Source: Promicromonospora soli
Lineage (GTDB): Bacteria > Actinomycetota > Actinomycetes > Actinomycetales > Cellulomonadaceae
Reading direction: 5' to 3'
Assembly: GCF_014653785.1 (NCBI RefSeq)
Contig: NZ_BNAS01000002.1
Span: forward strand, 859,128-923,127
Length of the DNA stretch: 64,000 nt
Shown here: positions 8,025-16,618 of the stretch, in pieces
Layout: every line of letters starts with the position of its first letter
Position numbering within the stretch: the first letter of the stretch is position 1
Program-made: the position numbers and the translations under genes
The notes under the pieces: generated by a model
Database searches by the model: none
The model's input: the letters and a program-made list of their open reading frames with translations, nothing else
Told to the model about the DNA's origin: nothing

Positions 8025-9248
8025 GTGCTCGACACCATCACCCTCGCCGAGAAGGCCCTCGCCGCGGCATGGGGCGCGGCACCACTCGACACCGCAGCTC
8101 CGACCGCGACACCGCATACCGCCGGGTTCGCCGGCGCGCGCCTCGTGGACCCCGCCGATCTTGGCGGCTCCGCCCGCTCGCGCGTGCTCCGCTGCCGGGT
8201 CGAGGCGCACGAAGAGCAACGGGCCGAGCACGCAGCCGCAGGCAAGCAGCTCCCGGCCACGGTGATCGTCAAGCGGTTCCTGTCCGACGACGGCGGGTTC
8301 GTGCGCGAGAGCACCGGCCTCGACCTGTGCCCGCGCACGCCGAGCCTGCTCGCGCTGGATCGGGAGCATCGTCTGATCGTCATGTCCGATCTCGGGGACC
8401 TGCCCACGCTTGCCGACCTGCTCCTCGGCGACGACCGGGGCGCGGCCTGGGAGGGCGCTCGGACCTGGGCGCGAGCGCTCGGGCAGGCGACGGGCGGCTC
8501 CCGCGGCCAGGTCGCCGAGGCTCGGCACCGACTGGCCGACGCCGAGCCCTGGAACGCGGAGGCCGAGCTTCGCAACGGCGTCGACCGCCTCCTCGAAGCC
8601 GCGACAGCACGCAGTGCCGGTACCAGTCCCGGCCGCAGCGCCCATGCCAGCCCCACCACCACACCACCGACCAGGTCCGAGATCGAGTCCGAGCTCGCCG
8701 CCACCCAGCACCTGCGCACCCCGGGCGCGGCCGCGATCGTCTCGCCCACCGACACCTGCCCCGACAACGCGGTGCTCGGCCCGGACGGCTGGTGGTTCCT
8801 CGACCTGGAGGGCACCGACGTGGAGCACGCCGCGTTCGCGGCTGCGTACGCAGCTCTGCCCTTCGCGACGTGCTGGTGTGTGTTCGACCCGCCGCCCGGC
8901 CTCACCGACATGCTCCTCACCGAGTTATCGGCAGGCCTCGCCGAGCAGGCGCCTGACATCGTCACTGACCCCGGCTGGGGTCTCGCCGTCCGGCAAGCGT
9001 GCGCGGTCTATCTGGTGCTCGTCACCGGCTGGCTGTGGAAAAGCACCGTGGAGGGACGCCCGCTCGTCGGGCCGGCAGGCCAGTCGCCGTCCTACCGGCA
9101 GCTCATGGTGTCCCGATGGCGATGGGGAGCCCTCAACCTGCGCCAGGACTTCCCGGCGCTCGCGGCAGCCATGGGCGACGCCGCGGCCTGGGCGCTCGAG
9201 ACGTGGGGACTTGATGTCGAGCCAACGGGCTATCGCGCCTTTCGCTGA
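8025..9248 (+). CDS. aminoglycoside-phosphotransferase-like protein of unknown substrate
   Basis: 407 residues with a faint APH/choline-kinase fold. The candidate catalytic segment is SPTDTCPDNAVLGPDGWWFLDLEG (about residues 238-262, given in parts: PTDTCPDN, then FLDLEG). It keeps the Asp and Asn of the HxDxxxxN motif and the following metal-binding Asp, but the leading His is Pro. VIVKRFL near residue 82 would be the ATP-site lysine strand. A low-complexity Thr/Pro/Ser stretch lies near residues 195-220. Start GTG at 8025. The last 116 bases overlap the convergent arsRC1 gene. No evidence that it confers resistance. Confidence 0.6.
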   Translation: MLDTITLAEKALAAAWGAAPLDTAAPTATPHTAGFAGARLVDPADLGGSARSRVLRCRVEAHEEQRAEHAAAGKQLPATVIVKRFLSDDGGFVRESTGLDLCPRTPSLLALDREHRLIVMSDLGDLPTLADLLLGDDRGAAWEGARTWARALGQATGGSRGQVAEARHRLADAEPWNAEAELRNGVDRLLEAATARSAGTSPGRSAHASPTTTPPTRSEIESELAATQHLRTPGAAAIVSPTDTCPDNAVLGPDGWWFLDLEGTDVEHAAFAAAYAALPFATCWCVFDPPPGLTDMLLTELSAGLAEQAPDIVTDPGWGLAVRQACAVYLVLVTGWLWKSTVEGRPLVGPAGQSPSYRQLMVSRWRWGALNLRQDFPALAAAMGDAAAWALETWGLDVEPTGYRAFR

Positions 9249-10341
9249 CCTTCGCGCCGAGCGCGGTCGCGACGGCGCTCCATTGACGCCAGGCCAGGCG
9301 CGGTAGCCCGCGCCGCGCTAGTCCCGCAGGAAGCGGGTCGGCCCCCGACCCCGGCGAAGCCTCCACCGCGTCGATCTCCGCGATCAGCGCCCGCACGCGC
9401 GCGGTGATGTCGTCGACGATGCGCTCGACCTCCTCGACCGAGCGGCCCGCCGGGTCGTCCAGGGGCCAGTCGAGGTACCGGCGCCCAGGGTAGACGGGGC
9501 AGGAGTCGCCGCAGCCCATCGTCACGATCACGCCGGAGGTCCGCACGATGTCGTCCGTGAGCTCGCGCGGGAACTCGATGAGCCCGTCGAGGCCGCGGCG
9601 GGCGAGGACGGTCTCCGTCATCGCGTCGGGCTCGGCCACCGGCCTGGTCCCGGCGGTGCGCACGCGGATGCGGTCGCCCGCGAGGCGCCGGGTGACCGCG
9701 GCCGCGATCTGGGACCGGCCCGTGTTGGTGATGCAGACGAACAGCACATCGTGTGGCGAGCCGTGGGTCACCTCGGCCATGGCGGCGAGACGGTCGGTAG
9801 CGAGCCACGCGGTGAGCGCCGGCAGGTGCCCGAACGACCCGCCCTGCTTGCTCAGCGCCGAATAGCACTCGCGGACCAGCCGGTCGACGGTTTCCGCGCC
9901 CGCGTTGGCGGCGAACCCGGCGGAGAGCGTCTCGGTCAGCCGGGCAAGGAGAGCGTCGTGATCGCGCACGTCGAGCGCCGCTTCGCCCGCGTGGCGTGGG
10001 GCCGCGAGGGCCGCAGCCCCGAAGCCGGCGATCCCGCGCGACGACACGCGGTACAGCGGTGCGTTCGAGCGCGAGCGCCGGCAGCGCGACCGGTCGGAGA
10101 GCGAACGGTCAGAGAGCGACCGCTCAGCCTGAGCTCCAGGCGGCATCGGCCCGACGAGGGCGACCAGCCCCACCGCGACCAGCGCCTCGAGATCCTGTCC
10201 CACGTCCGCTCCGGCCGGCGGGGCGAGATCCTCGGCGGTGGAGCGGCCCGCGGGGTGCGTGAGCATACGCGCCAGCAGACGCAACCGCTCGGGGTTCGCC
10301 ATCGTGAGCCGCTGCGCGGAGCGCAGCTCGTCGGGGTTCAT
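9133..10341 (-). CDS. ArsR-like HTH / arsenate reductase fusion (arsRC1)
   Basis: A 402-residue fusion. Residues 1-115 look like a winged helix of ArsR type but degenerate; 125-190 match the three-helix dimerisation segment common before actinobacterial ArsC; 198-325 are a thioredoxin-type arsenate reductase with the CX5R loop VCITNTGRS (Cys203, Arg209), the further cysteines in MGCGDSCP (277, 281) and the Asp-loop DWPLDDP. It would reduce arsenate to arsenite. Residues 74-84 carry a tandem SLSDR repeat. After about residue 326 an Arg/Pro-rich tail of some 75 residues runs into the opposite gene, which is not part of the family. Start ATG 10341 follows AAGGAGA; arsR lies 47 bp upstream on the same strand. 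Confidence 0.85.
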   Translation of the reverse strand: MNPDELRSAQRLTMANPERLRLLARMLTHPAGRSTAEDLAPPAGADVGQDLEALVAVGLVALVGPMPPGAQAERSLSDRSLSDRSRCRRSRSNAPLYRVSSRGIAGFGAAALAAPRHAGEAALDVRDHDALLARLTETLSAGFAANAGAETVDRLVRECYSALSKQGGSFGHLPALTAWLATDRLAAMAEVTHGSPHDVLFVCITNTGRSQIAAAVTRRLAGDRIRVRTAGTRPVAEPDAMTETVLARRGLDGLIEFPRELTDDIVRTSGVIVTMGCGDSCPVYPGRRYLDWPLDDPAGRSVEEVERIVDDITARVRALIAEIDAVEASPGSGADPLPAGLARRGLPRLAWRQWSAVATALGAKVSERRDSPLARHQVPTSRAPRPRRRPWLPRAPGSPGAG

Positions 10342-10388
10342 GGATTCTCCTTGGCCGACGGCGGTGTGGCCGAATGCCAGGAGCGAGG

Positions 10389-10793
10389 CTACCTCGCCGC
10401 TTCGCTGAGCAGCGCACCGAGCCGGTCCAGCGAGCCGGGCACCACCGAGTAGTAGGCCCACTTCCCGCGCTGCTCCCGGGCGAGCAGACCGGCGTCGACC
10501 AGGATCTTCAGGTGGTGGCTCACGGTGGGCTGGCTCAGGCCGACGGGCTCGGTGAGGTCGCACACACAGGCCTCGCCGCCCTCGTGCGCCGCGACGATCG
10601 AGAGCAGCCGCACGCGAGTGGGGTCGCCCAGCGCCTTGAAGGAGCGGGCGAGGTCGGCGGCCGCAGCCGGGTCGGCCGCCTCACGCACGATGGGGGCGCA
10701 GCAGGCGCCCGACGTCGGAGCCGCGGATGTCGCGTCGGACGTCGGATCGGGTGTCGACACGGCCGGTGAGAGCTCGAGCACGATCGTCGTCAT
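10389..10793 (-). CDS. arsR: arsenite-responsive repressor ArsR
   Basis: A 134-residue ArsR/SmtB winged-helix repressor that should release DNA when it binds arsenite. The recognition helix is GLSQPTVSHHLKIL. Cys76 and Cys78 (ACVCDL) sit in the classic metal-site position, and an N-terminal Cys31-Cys32 pair (SGACCAP) resembles the CgArsR type, in which an N-terminal CC and one later Cys bind As(III). Start ATG at 10793. It is the first gene of an operon with arsRC1 and is divergent from the ArsO-like gene. Confidence 0.92.
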   Translation of the reverse strand: MTTIVLELSPAVSTPDPTSDATSAAPTSGACCAPIVREAADPAAAADLARSFKALGDPTRVRLLSIVAAHEGGEACVCDLTEPVGLSQPTVSHHLKILVDAGLLAREQRGKWAYYSVVPGSLDRLGALLSEAAR

Positions 10794-10846
10794 GCCCCCA
10801 TCTTGCCACGCATCGAAGTTTCTGGATATGTTCGGGCTAGCAACGC

Positions 10847-10862
10847 ATCGACGATCTTCGAT
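10847..10862. promoter_or_regulatory. candidate ArsR operator
   Basis: ATCGA-N6-TCGAT is a perfect inverted repeat between arsR and the ArsO-like gene. A second ATCGAA occurs at 10812-10817 with TTCG at 10831-10834. The position, between divergent arsenic genes next to arsR, suits an ArsR operator. Confidence 0.5.
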
Positions 10863-10882
10863 CTGAAGTCGCCGAGGCACGG

Positions 10883-12463
10883 GTGACAGGGAAGACGGTG
10901 ACGGCAAAGATGACGACAGTGGGACAGACGACAGCGCAGAGCCTTCCGGTCGTGGTGATCGGCGCGGGGCCCGTGGGCCTGGCCGCTGCGGCGCACCTCG
11001 CCGAGCGTGGGCTCAAGCCCTTGGTCCTGGAGGCCGGCGACGGCGCCGGTGCCGCCATCGCACGGTGGGGCCACGTGCGCCTCTTCTCTCCGTGGCGGTA
11101 CGACGTCGACGCCGCGGCCCGCCGCCTGCTCGCGGCCGGTGCCGGGGCAGCCGCGAACCCGTGGACCGAGCCCAGCCCGGACGCGCTGCCCACCGGCGCC
11201 GAGCTCGTCGAGCAGTACCTCCAGCCCCTGGCCGAGGCGCTCGTCGACCGTGCGGGAGCGCAGGTCCGGTACGGCACGCGAGTGCTCGCCGTGACCCGGG
11301 ACGGGGCGGACCGCTCCCGTTCCCTGGGGCGCGAGCGGATGCCGTACCTGGTGCGGCTGGCCACCGACCGCGGTGCGGACGGCCCTGCAGGCCGGACCAG
11401 CACCGTCGAGGAGGTCCGCGCGCTGGCGGTGATCGACGCGTCCGGGACGTTCGACCAGCCCAACCCGCTCGGGGTCTCGGGCCTGCCGGCGCTGGGCGAG
11501 GAGGAGTCGGCGGGATTCCTCGCGGGGGCCCTGCCGGACGTGCTCGGCCGTGACCGGGAGCGGTTCGCGGGACGACACACGCTGGTGGTCGGCATGGGGC
11601 ACTCGGCGGCGAACACCCTGCTCAGCCTGGTCCAGCTTGCCGAGCAGGACGACGCAGGGCAGAAGACCCGGATCACCTGGGCGATCCGCGGCGGGTCGCC
11701 GCGCCGCCTGTACGGCGGCGGGACCGATGACGAGCTCCCGGCGCGCGGCCTGCTCGGCACCCGCCTGCGTGACGCGGTGGAGGCGGGCCGGGTCGAGCTG
11801 CTCACGCGGGTGGCGATCGACCGGCTGGAGCCCCTCTCCGGGGAGACCGACGGGGCGAGCGGGACCGGAAAGACGGTGCGCGTTCTCGGCACCGCCCGCC
11901 GCGACGGCGAGGACGGCGCGCTCGACCTGACCGTGCACAACATCGCGGCCGCCACCGGGTTCCGCCCCGACCTGACGATGCTGCGGGAGGTCCGGCTCGA
12001 CCTCGACCCCGTGGTGGAGGCGCCGCGGCAGATCGCGTCGCTCATCGACCCCAACTTCCACTCCTGCGGCACCGTCCCCGCGCACGGCGAGGCCCAGCTG
12101 ACCCACCCGGATGCCGGGTTCTACCTGGTCGGGATGAAGTCCTACGGCCGCGCCCCGACGTTCCTGCTGGCCACGGGCTACGAGCAGGTCCGCTCGATCG
12201 CGGCGGCGCTGGCCGGCGACCGCGCAGCGGCAGACGCCGTGGAGCTGAGCCTTCCGCAGACCGGCGTCTGCTCGTCCGACCTCGCGATGGCGGCCGACGA
12301 GAACGGCGTGGTCTCACCGGACGGGCTCGTCGCGGCTGCATCGGGGGAGGGCTCGTGCTGCGGCGCTCCGGCAGGCCCGCAGCAGGTATCGATCGGGGCC
12401 GCCCCGGTCGGGGCCGGTCTCGGGTTCGGCACCGGGGTCGTGCACGGCCGCTCCGGCGACTGA
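10883..12463 (+). CDS. ArsO-like FAD/NAD(P)-dependent oxidoreductase
   Basis: A 526-residue flavoprotein with a dinucleotide-binding N-terminus (VVIGAGPVGLAAAAHLAERG) and a second Rossmann motif (LVVGMGHSAANTLL, about residue 230). It matches the flavin monooxygenase-like proteins named ArsO in arsenic operons, whose chemistry is uncertain. The C-terminus carries cysteines (TGVCSSDL near 461 and GSCCGAP near 490) that could bind arsenite. The GTG at 10883 is the first start after the ArsR operator; an ATG at 10910 is an alternative. Divergent from arsR, convergent with the aquaporin. Confidence 0.82.
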   Translation: MTGKTVTAKMTTVGQTTAQSLPVVVIGAGPVGLAAAAHLAERGLKPLVLEAGDGAGAAIARWGHVRLFSPWRYDVDAAARRLLAAGAGAAANPWTEPSPDALPTGAELVEQYLQPLAEALVDRAGAQVRYGTRVLAVTRDGADRSRSLGRERMPYLVRLATDRGADGPAGRTSTVEEVRALAVIDASGTFDQPNPLGVSGLPALGEEESAGFLAGALPDVLGRDRERFAGRHTLVVGMGHSAANTLLSLVQLAEQDDAGQKTRITWAIRGGSPRRLYGGGTDDELPARGLLGTRLRDAVEAGRVELLTRVAIDRLEPLSGETDGASGTGKTVRVLGTARRDGEDGALDLTVHNIAAATGFRPDLTMLREVRLDLDPVVEAPRQIASLIDPNFHSCGTVPAHGEAQLTHPDAGFYLVGMKSYGRAPTFLLATGYEQVRSIAAALAGDRAAADAVELSLPQTGVCSSDLAMAADENGVVSPDGLVAAASGEGSCCGAPAGPQQVSIGAAPVGAGLGFGTGVVHGRSGD

Positions 12464-12476
12464 ACCTGCCGCCGGT

Positions 12477-12516
12477 CCGTTCTGCCGAGGTAGCCATGAC
12501 TACCTCGGCAGAACGG
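12477..12516. terminator. bidirectional terminator, perfect 17-bp stem
   Basis: Bases 12477-12493 pair perfectly with 12500-12516 around a 6-base loop. The hairpin fills the gap between the stop of the ArsO-like gene and the stop of the convergent aquaporin. The GCCGAGGTAG core of the stem recurs in the hairpin at 63883-63920. Confidence 0.85.
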
Positions 12517-13269
12517 TCAGGAGCGACCAGCGACACCCGCCCGGGCCGGGTACAGCACGGTGGCCAGCCCCACGCCGACCGCCCCGCCGACCAGCTGCGC
12601 CAGCACGAACGGCAGCACCGAGTCCGGGGCGATGCCCGCGAAGGTGTCGCTGAACACACGGCCAACGGTGACCGCCGGGTTGGCGAACGACGTCGAGCTG
12701 GTGAACCAGTACGCGGCGCCGATGTAGGCACCCACCGCCGGTGCGATCAGCGTGTCGCGGCCGGCGCGCAGCAGACCGAAGATCACGAGCACGAGGCCGG
12801 CGGTGGCAATCACCTCGGCGAGGAGCGTCGCGCCCGACGCCCGGTCGGTGGTCGCGATGGCCGTCGGTTCGCCGAACATCGCGTTCGCCAGCAGTGCGCC
12901 GCCGATCGCCCCCGTCACCTGCCCGGCAATGTACGCGGCCACGTCGCCGAGTCCCGCGCCCCCCGGCTGGCGCCGCCCGAGGAGCCAGTCCACCAGGGTC
13001 ACCACGGGATTGAAGTGTGCCCCGCTCAGCGGCCCGAGCACGGCGATCAGCACGGCCAGCCCGAGCGCGGTGGCTATCGAGTTCTCCAGCAGCTGCAGTC
13101 CGACGTCGTCCGGCGACAGGTTCGCCGCCGCGATCCCGGACCCGACCACTATCGCGACCAGCAGCCCCGTCCCGAGGAACTCACCAGACGTCCGCCGCCA
13201 CAACGACGCGCTCACGCTCACAGGCGCCGACACGGGGGTGCCCGGGGCCGCGCTCACCGGTGCGCTCAC
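12517..13269 (-). CDS. MIP-family aquaglyceroporin (AqpS-like)
   Basis: A 250-residue membrane channel with six predicted helices and both half-helix motifs: HFNPVVT (NPV instead of NPA) and SFANPAVT. In arsenic operons such channels (Sinorhizobium AqpS is the known example) let arsenite formed by arsenate reductase flow out. That job fits here because no ArsB or Acr3 pump is present. The start is GTG at 13269, whose GTGA overlaps the stop of the triple-fusion gene, so translation is coupled. Third gene of the operon that starts with arsRC2. Confidence 0.88.
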   Translation of the reverse strand: MSAPVSAAPGTPVSAPVSVSASLWRRTSGEFLGTGLLVAIVVGSGIAAANLSPDDVGLQLLENSIATALGLAVLIAVLGPLSGAHFNPVVTLVDWLLGRRQPGGAGLGDVAAYIAGQVTGAIGGALLANAMFGEPTAIATTDRASGATLLAEVIATAGLVLVIFGLLRAGRDTLIAPAVGAYIGAAYWFTSSTSFANPAVTVGRVFSDTFAGIAPDSVLPFVLAQLVGGAVGVGLATVLYPARAGVAGRS

Positions 13270-15497
13270 GCGACGGGCTGCACGCCGAGCTCGGCGAGGA
13301 GGCCGCGTACGCGCCGCTCGATCTCGTCGCGGATGGGGCGGATAGCCTCGATGCCCTGGCCTGCGGGGTCGTCGAGCTCCCAGTCCTGGTAGTTCTTGCC
13401 CGGGTAGTACGGGCACGCGTCGCCGCAGCCCATCGTGATGACGGCGTCCGACGCCTCGACCGCGTCGTTCGTCAGGATCTTGGGCTTCTCGTCGCGGATG
13501 TCGATGCCCACCTCGAGCATGGCCTCCACGGCGACGGGGTTGATCTGCTCGGCGGGCATGGACCCGGCGGAGCGCACCTCGACGGCGCCGGCCGACAGGG
13601 CTCGGAGGAATCCGGCGGCCATCTGGGAGCGGCCCGCGTTGTGCACGCAGACGAACAGGGCTGACGGCTTGGTCGAGCTCGAGCTGGCGCTCGACGTCTC
13701 AGGAACGGATACGGGCACGGGGCTCTCCAGTGTGGTTCGGGGGTTTCTGTTCAGCCGGTAGTTCTGCTGGTAGTTCTGGTTGCCGCCCGAGAGGTTCGCG
13801 ACGTCCGCGAACCCCAGGTTGCGCAGCACGTTCTGGCCCGCGTTCCCGGTGACTCCCTTGTTGCAGTAGGTGACCGTGGGCAGCGCCGGGTCGAGCTCGC
13901 CCGACCGTTGCCGCAGCTCCGCCAGCGGGATGTGCACCGAGTCCGGCACTGCGGACTTCGCGCGGTCCTTCGCGGAGCGCACGTCCACCACCTGGATCGG
14001 CTCGCCGTCGGCCCGGCGCCGGTCCAGCTCGGCCGGGGCGACCAGCGGCGCCTGCCCGTGGATGGCGTTGGTCAACGCCATGCCGGTGTAGTGGACCGGG
14101 TCCTTGGTGGTGGCGTACGTGGGGGAGTAGGCGAGGTCCAGGTGGAACAGGTCGGCGACGTCGGCCCCGTAGGTGATGGCGGTGGCGAGCACGTCGATGC
14201 GCTTGTCCGCGCCGGACGCCCCGATGGCCTGTGCGCCCAGCAGCCGTCCGGTCGCGCGGTCGGCGACCGCCTTGATGACCAGGGGCTTGCCGCCCAGGTA
14301 CTCCGGCCGGTCGGGCTTGATGTTGTGCAGCACCTCGACGTCGTACCCGGCGGCGCGCGCCTGCCCCTCGGTGAACCCGGTCTGGGCGACGCCCAGGTCG
14401 AAGACCCGCACGATCGACGTGCCGAGGATCCCGCGGTGCTCGAGCGGCCCGCCGGTCATCGCGTCGCCCGCGATGCGGCCCATCTTGTTCGCGGTGGAGC
14501 CGAGCGGCACCCACACGGGCTCGCCGGTGATGACGTGGAAGGACTCGGCGACGTCCCCGACCGCCCAGACATGGTCAACGCTGGTGCGCTGCCGGCGGTC
14601 GACGGCGACGGCGCCTGTCGGGCCGAGCCGCACACCCGCCTGCTCGGCAAGGTCGACGTTGGGCCGGACGCCGACGGAGATGATCACGAGCTCCGCGTCG
14701 ATGTGCGCCGTGTCTGCTCCCACCCCGCTACCGACCCCGTCGATCTCCACGCCGGCCACGCCGTCGTCGTCGGACGTGATACCGACGACCTTCGTGGCCA
14801 GCCGCAGATCCACACCGTGCTTGCGCAGCTCGGCGTCGACCCGGGCGGACATGTCCGCGTCCATGCGGGGCATGGCGTGGTCGAGCGCCTCGACGACCGT
14901 CACCGACAGGCCCCGGGCCACGAGCTGTTCCGTCATCTCGAGCCCGATGTAGCCGGCCCCGACGACGACGGCGCTCCGCACCGTCCTGCCCCTCGACTCG
15001 CTGTCCTCGATCCATGCGCGGATGGCGCCGGCGTCGCTGGGGGTACGCAGGGAGAACACGCCGGTGGCGCCCACGCCGGGGATCGGCGGAGCGACGGCGC
15101 GGACGCCGGTCGCGAGCACCAGCTCGTCGTAGCTGTCGACGAACATGCGGCCGGTGGCCAGGTCGCGGACCGTCACGGTGCGGCCGTCCGCGTCGACCGC
15201 GACGACCTCGTGCCCGGTGTGCACGTCGACGTCGTACCGGGCCTTGAACCAGGCCGGGTCGCGCGGCGTCAGGTCGTCGATGTCGGCGACCTCGCCGCCC
15301 ACGAAGTAGGGCAGGCCGCAGCCGGAGTAGGAGATGTCGTGGTCGCGCTCGTACACGGTGATCTGCGCGGTCTCGGTGTTGCGGCGCGCCTTCGCGGCGG
15401 CCGACGTACCGGCCGCCACCGACCCGACGACGACGATCTTCAGATCGGGCTGCACGGGCCGTCTCGGGTGGGGCCTCAGGTCGGGCGAGGTACTCAT
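13266..15497 (-). CDS. CoA-disulfide-reductase-like / rhodanese / arsenate reductase triple fusion
   Basis: 743 residues, three modules. About 18-475: FAD/NAD(P) disulfide reductase of the CoADR/NADH-oxidase group, with VVVGSVAAG, the redox Cys60 in SYSGCGLPYFVGG and the NADH motif GAGYIGLE. About 485-580: rhodanese with Cys545 in YCNKGVTG. About 590-611: Ser-rich linker. 612-743: arsenate reductase with FVCVHNAGRS (Cys617, Arg623) and MGCGDACP (Cys691, Cys695). I infer that the flavoprotein and rhodanese cysteines supply electrons, or a low-molecular-weight thiol, to the ArsC domain in one chain. The ATG start overlaps the arsRC2 stop and the stop overlaps the aquaporin start. The modules are certain; the electron route is hypothesis. 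Confidence 0.92.
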   Translation of the reverse strand: MSTSPDLRPHPRRPVQPDLKIVVVGSVAAGTSAAAKARRNTETAQITVYERDHDISYSGCGLPYFVGGEVADIDDLTPRDPAWFKARYDVDVHTGHEVVAVDADGRTVTVRDLATGRMFVDSYDELVLATGVRAVAPPIPGVGATGVFSLRTPSDAGAIRAWIEDSESRGRTVRSAVVVGAGYIGLEMTEQLVARGLSVTVVEALDHAMPRMDADMSARVDAELRKHGVDLRLATKVVGITSDDDGVAGVEIDGVGSGVGADTAHIDAELVIISVGVRPNVDLAEQAGVRLGPTGAVAVDRRQRTSVDHVWAVGDVAESFHVITGEPVWVPLGSTANKMGRIAGDAMTGGPLEHRGILGTSIVRVFDLGVAQTGFTEGQARAAGYDVEVLHNIKPDRPEYLGGKPLVIKAVADRATGRLLGAQAIGASGADKRIDVLATAITYGADVADLFHLDLAYSPTYATTKDPVHYTGMALTNAIHGQAPLVAPAELDRRRADGEPIQVVDVRSAKDRAKSAVPDSVHIPLAELRQRSGELDPALPTVTYCNKGVTGNAGQNVLRNLGFADVANLSGGNQNYQQNYRLNRNPRTTLESPVPVSVPETSSASSSSTKPSALFVCVHNAGRSQMAAGFLRALSAGAVEVRSAGSMPAEQINPVAVEAMLEVGIDIRDEKPKILTNDAVEASDAVITMGCGDACPYYPGKNYQDWELDDPAGQGIEAIRPIRDEIERRVRGLLAELGVQPVA

Positions 15498-16618
15498 CGG
15501 GTTCCTTCAGTCGTCGGCACAGAGGTCGGCACGGAGGTCGGCACAAAGGTCGGCGGAGGCGTCAGCAGCGATGCGAGCAGTCCGCGCACGCGCCCGTCCA
15601 GCTCGTCCCGGATGGCGGCGACCCCGGCCGGGGAGGCGAGGGCGGGGTCGCCCACTATCCAGTCCTCGTACCGCTTGCCGGGCAGCACAGGGCACGCGTC
15701 GCCGCAGCCCATGGTCACCACGACGTCGGCCGCGCGGACGGCGTCGTCGGTCAGGGGTTTGGGGTAGAAGCGGGTGACGTCGTCCACCGTGTCCGCGGCG
15801 GCCGTGTCGCCGAGCTCCTCGAGGATTGCGCGCACCGCCGCGTGCACGTCGCTCGCGGGCGCGGAACCGGCGGACCGGACCACCACCCGGTCTCCTGCAT
15901 AGTGCTGCATCAGGGCGGCGGCGAGCTGCGACCGCCCGGCGTTGGCGACGCACACGAAGAGCACCTGTGGCTTGTGCCCGGCGTCCAGCGCCCGCACCTT
16001 CTCCGCGTCGATGAGGCGCTGCCGCGCGAAGTGCTCCGTGAGCGCGACCAGGTACGCGGCGTTCCCGCCACGGCGGGCGAGCGCCGCGTACGACTCCCGG
16101 ACCACGCGGAAGCACTCGCTCTCGGGGGTGCCGGTAAAGCGCTCGGCGAGCGACGCCGCGAGCCGGTCGAGGGCCGGGTCCACGTTGCCGAGGCCGGTCA
16201 AGGTGCTCTGCCCGTCCGGGCCGCCGGGCCCGGCCTGGGTGATGTGCGCAGCGCGCGCCACCTCGATCGCGGCCGGGGCGAACCGGTCCAGCAGGGTCGT
16301 GACCGCGCCCCGATAGCCGGGCGCGATCCGGTACCAGACCCAGGTGCCGCGCCGGTCGGAGGTGATCAGGCCGACGTCGCGCAGCACCTTGAGGTGGTGC
16401 GACACGGTGGGTTGCAGGACGGCGGTCAGGGTCGCGAGCTCGCCCGCCGTAGTCTCGCCGGTGGGCGAGGTGGCGATGGCCGACAGCATGCGGAGCCGCA
16501 GCGGGTCGGCAATCGCCTTGAGCGTCGCGGCGAGATCGGCGGCGGCGTCGGCCCCGATCGCGTGCGCCTCGGCCGACGTCGCCGCAGCTATCCCGTCACT
16601 CCCGCGCTGTATCGACAT
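15494..16618 (-). CDS. ArsR / arsenate reductase fusion (arsRC2)
   Basis: 374 residues: a winged-helix ArsR domain (about 25-105; recognition helix VLQPTVSHHLKVLRD), a three-helix segment (148-212) and an arsenate reductase (218-355) with FVCVANAGRS (Cys223, Arg229) and MGCGDACP. It would both repress and reduce arsenate. The HTH domain has no cysteine, so arsenite sensing through the usual CVC site is not possible. The C-terminus is a PTSV repeat encoded by three 12-bp repeats at 15513-15548. First gene of a three-gene coupled operon; the ATG at 16618 lies inside the palindromic operator, with no strong ribosome site. Confidence 0.9.
   Translation of the reverse strand: MSIQRGSDGIAAATSAEAHAIGADAAADLAATLKAIADPLRLRMLSAIATSPTGETTAGELATLTAVLQPTVSHHLKVLRDVGLITSDRRGTWVWYRIAPGYRGAVTTLLDRFAPAAIEVARAAHITQAGPGGPDGQSTLTGLGNVDPALDRLAASLAERFTGTPESECFRVVRESYAALARRGGNAAYLVALTEHFARQRLIDAEKVRALDAGHKPQVLFVCVANAGRSQLAAALMQHYAGDRVVVRSAGSAPASDVHAAVRAILEELGDTAAADTVDDVTRFYPKPLTDDAVRAADVVVTMGCGDACPVLPGKRYEDWIVGDPALASPAGVAAIRDELDGRVRGLLASLLTPPPTFVPTSVPTSVPTTEGTR
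15513..15548. repeat. 12-bp tandem repeat in the arsRC2 tail
   Basis: Three near-identical 12-bp units (GTCGGCACxxAG) encode the repeated PTSV of the arsRC2 C-terminus. A whole-codon repeat like this can change copy number without shifting frame. Confidence 0.8.

Noticed and set aside
9133-10341. Frameshift within arsRC1
   Set aside because: The frame is continuous through all domains and the cysteine motifs; only the tail is odd, which one sequence cannot settle.
12477-12516. Insertion-sequence terminal repeats
   Set aside because: The hairpin sits between two convergent stop codons with a 6-base loop and no transposase around; terminator is simpler.
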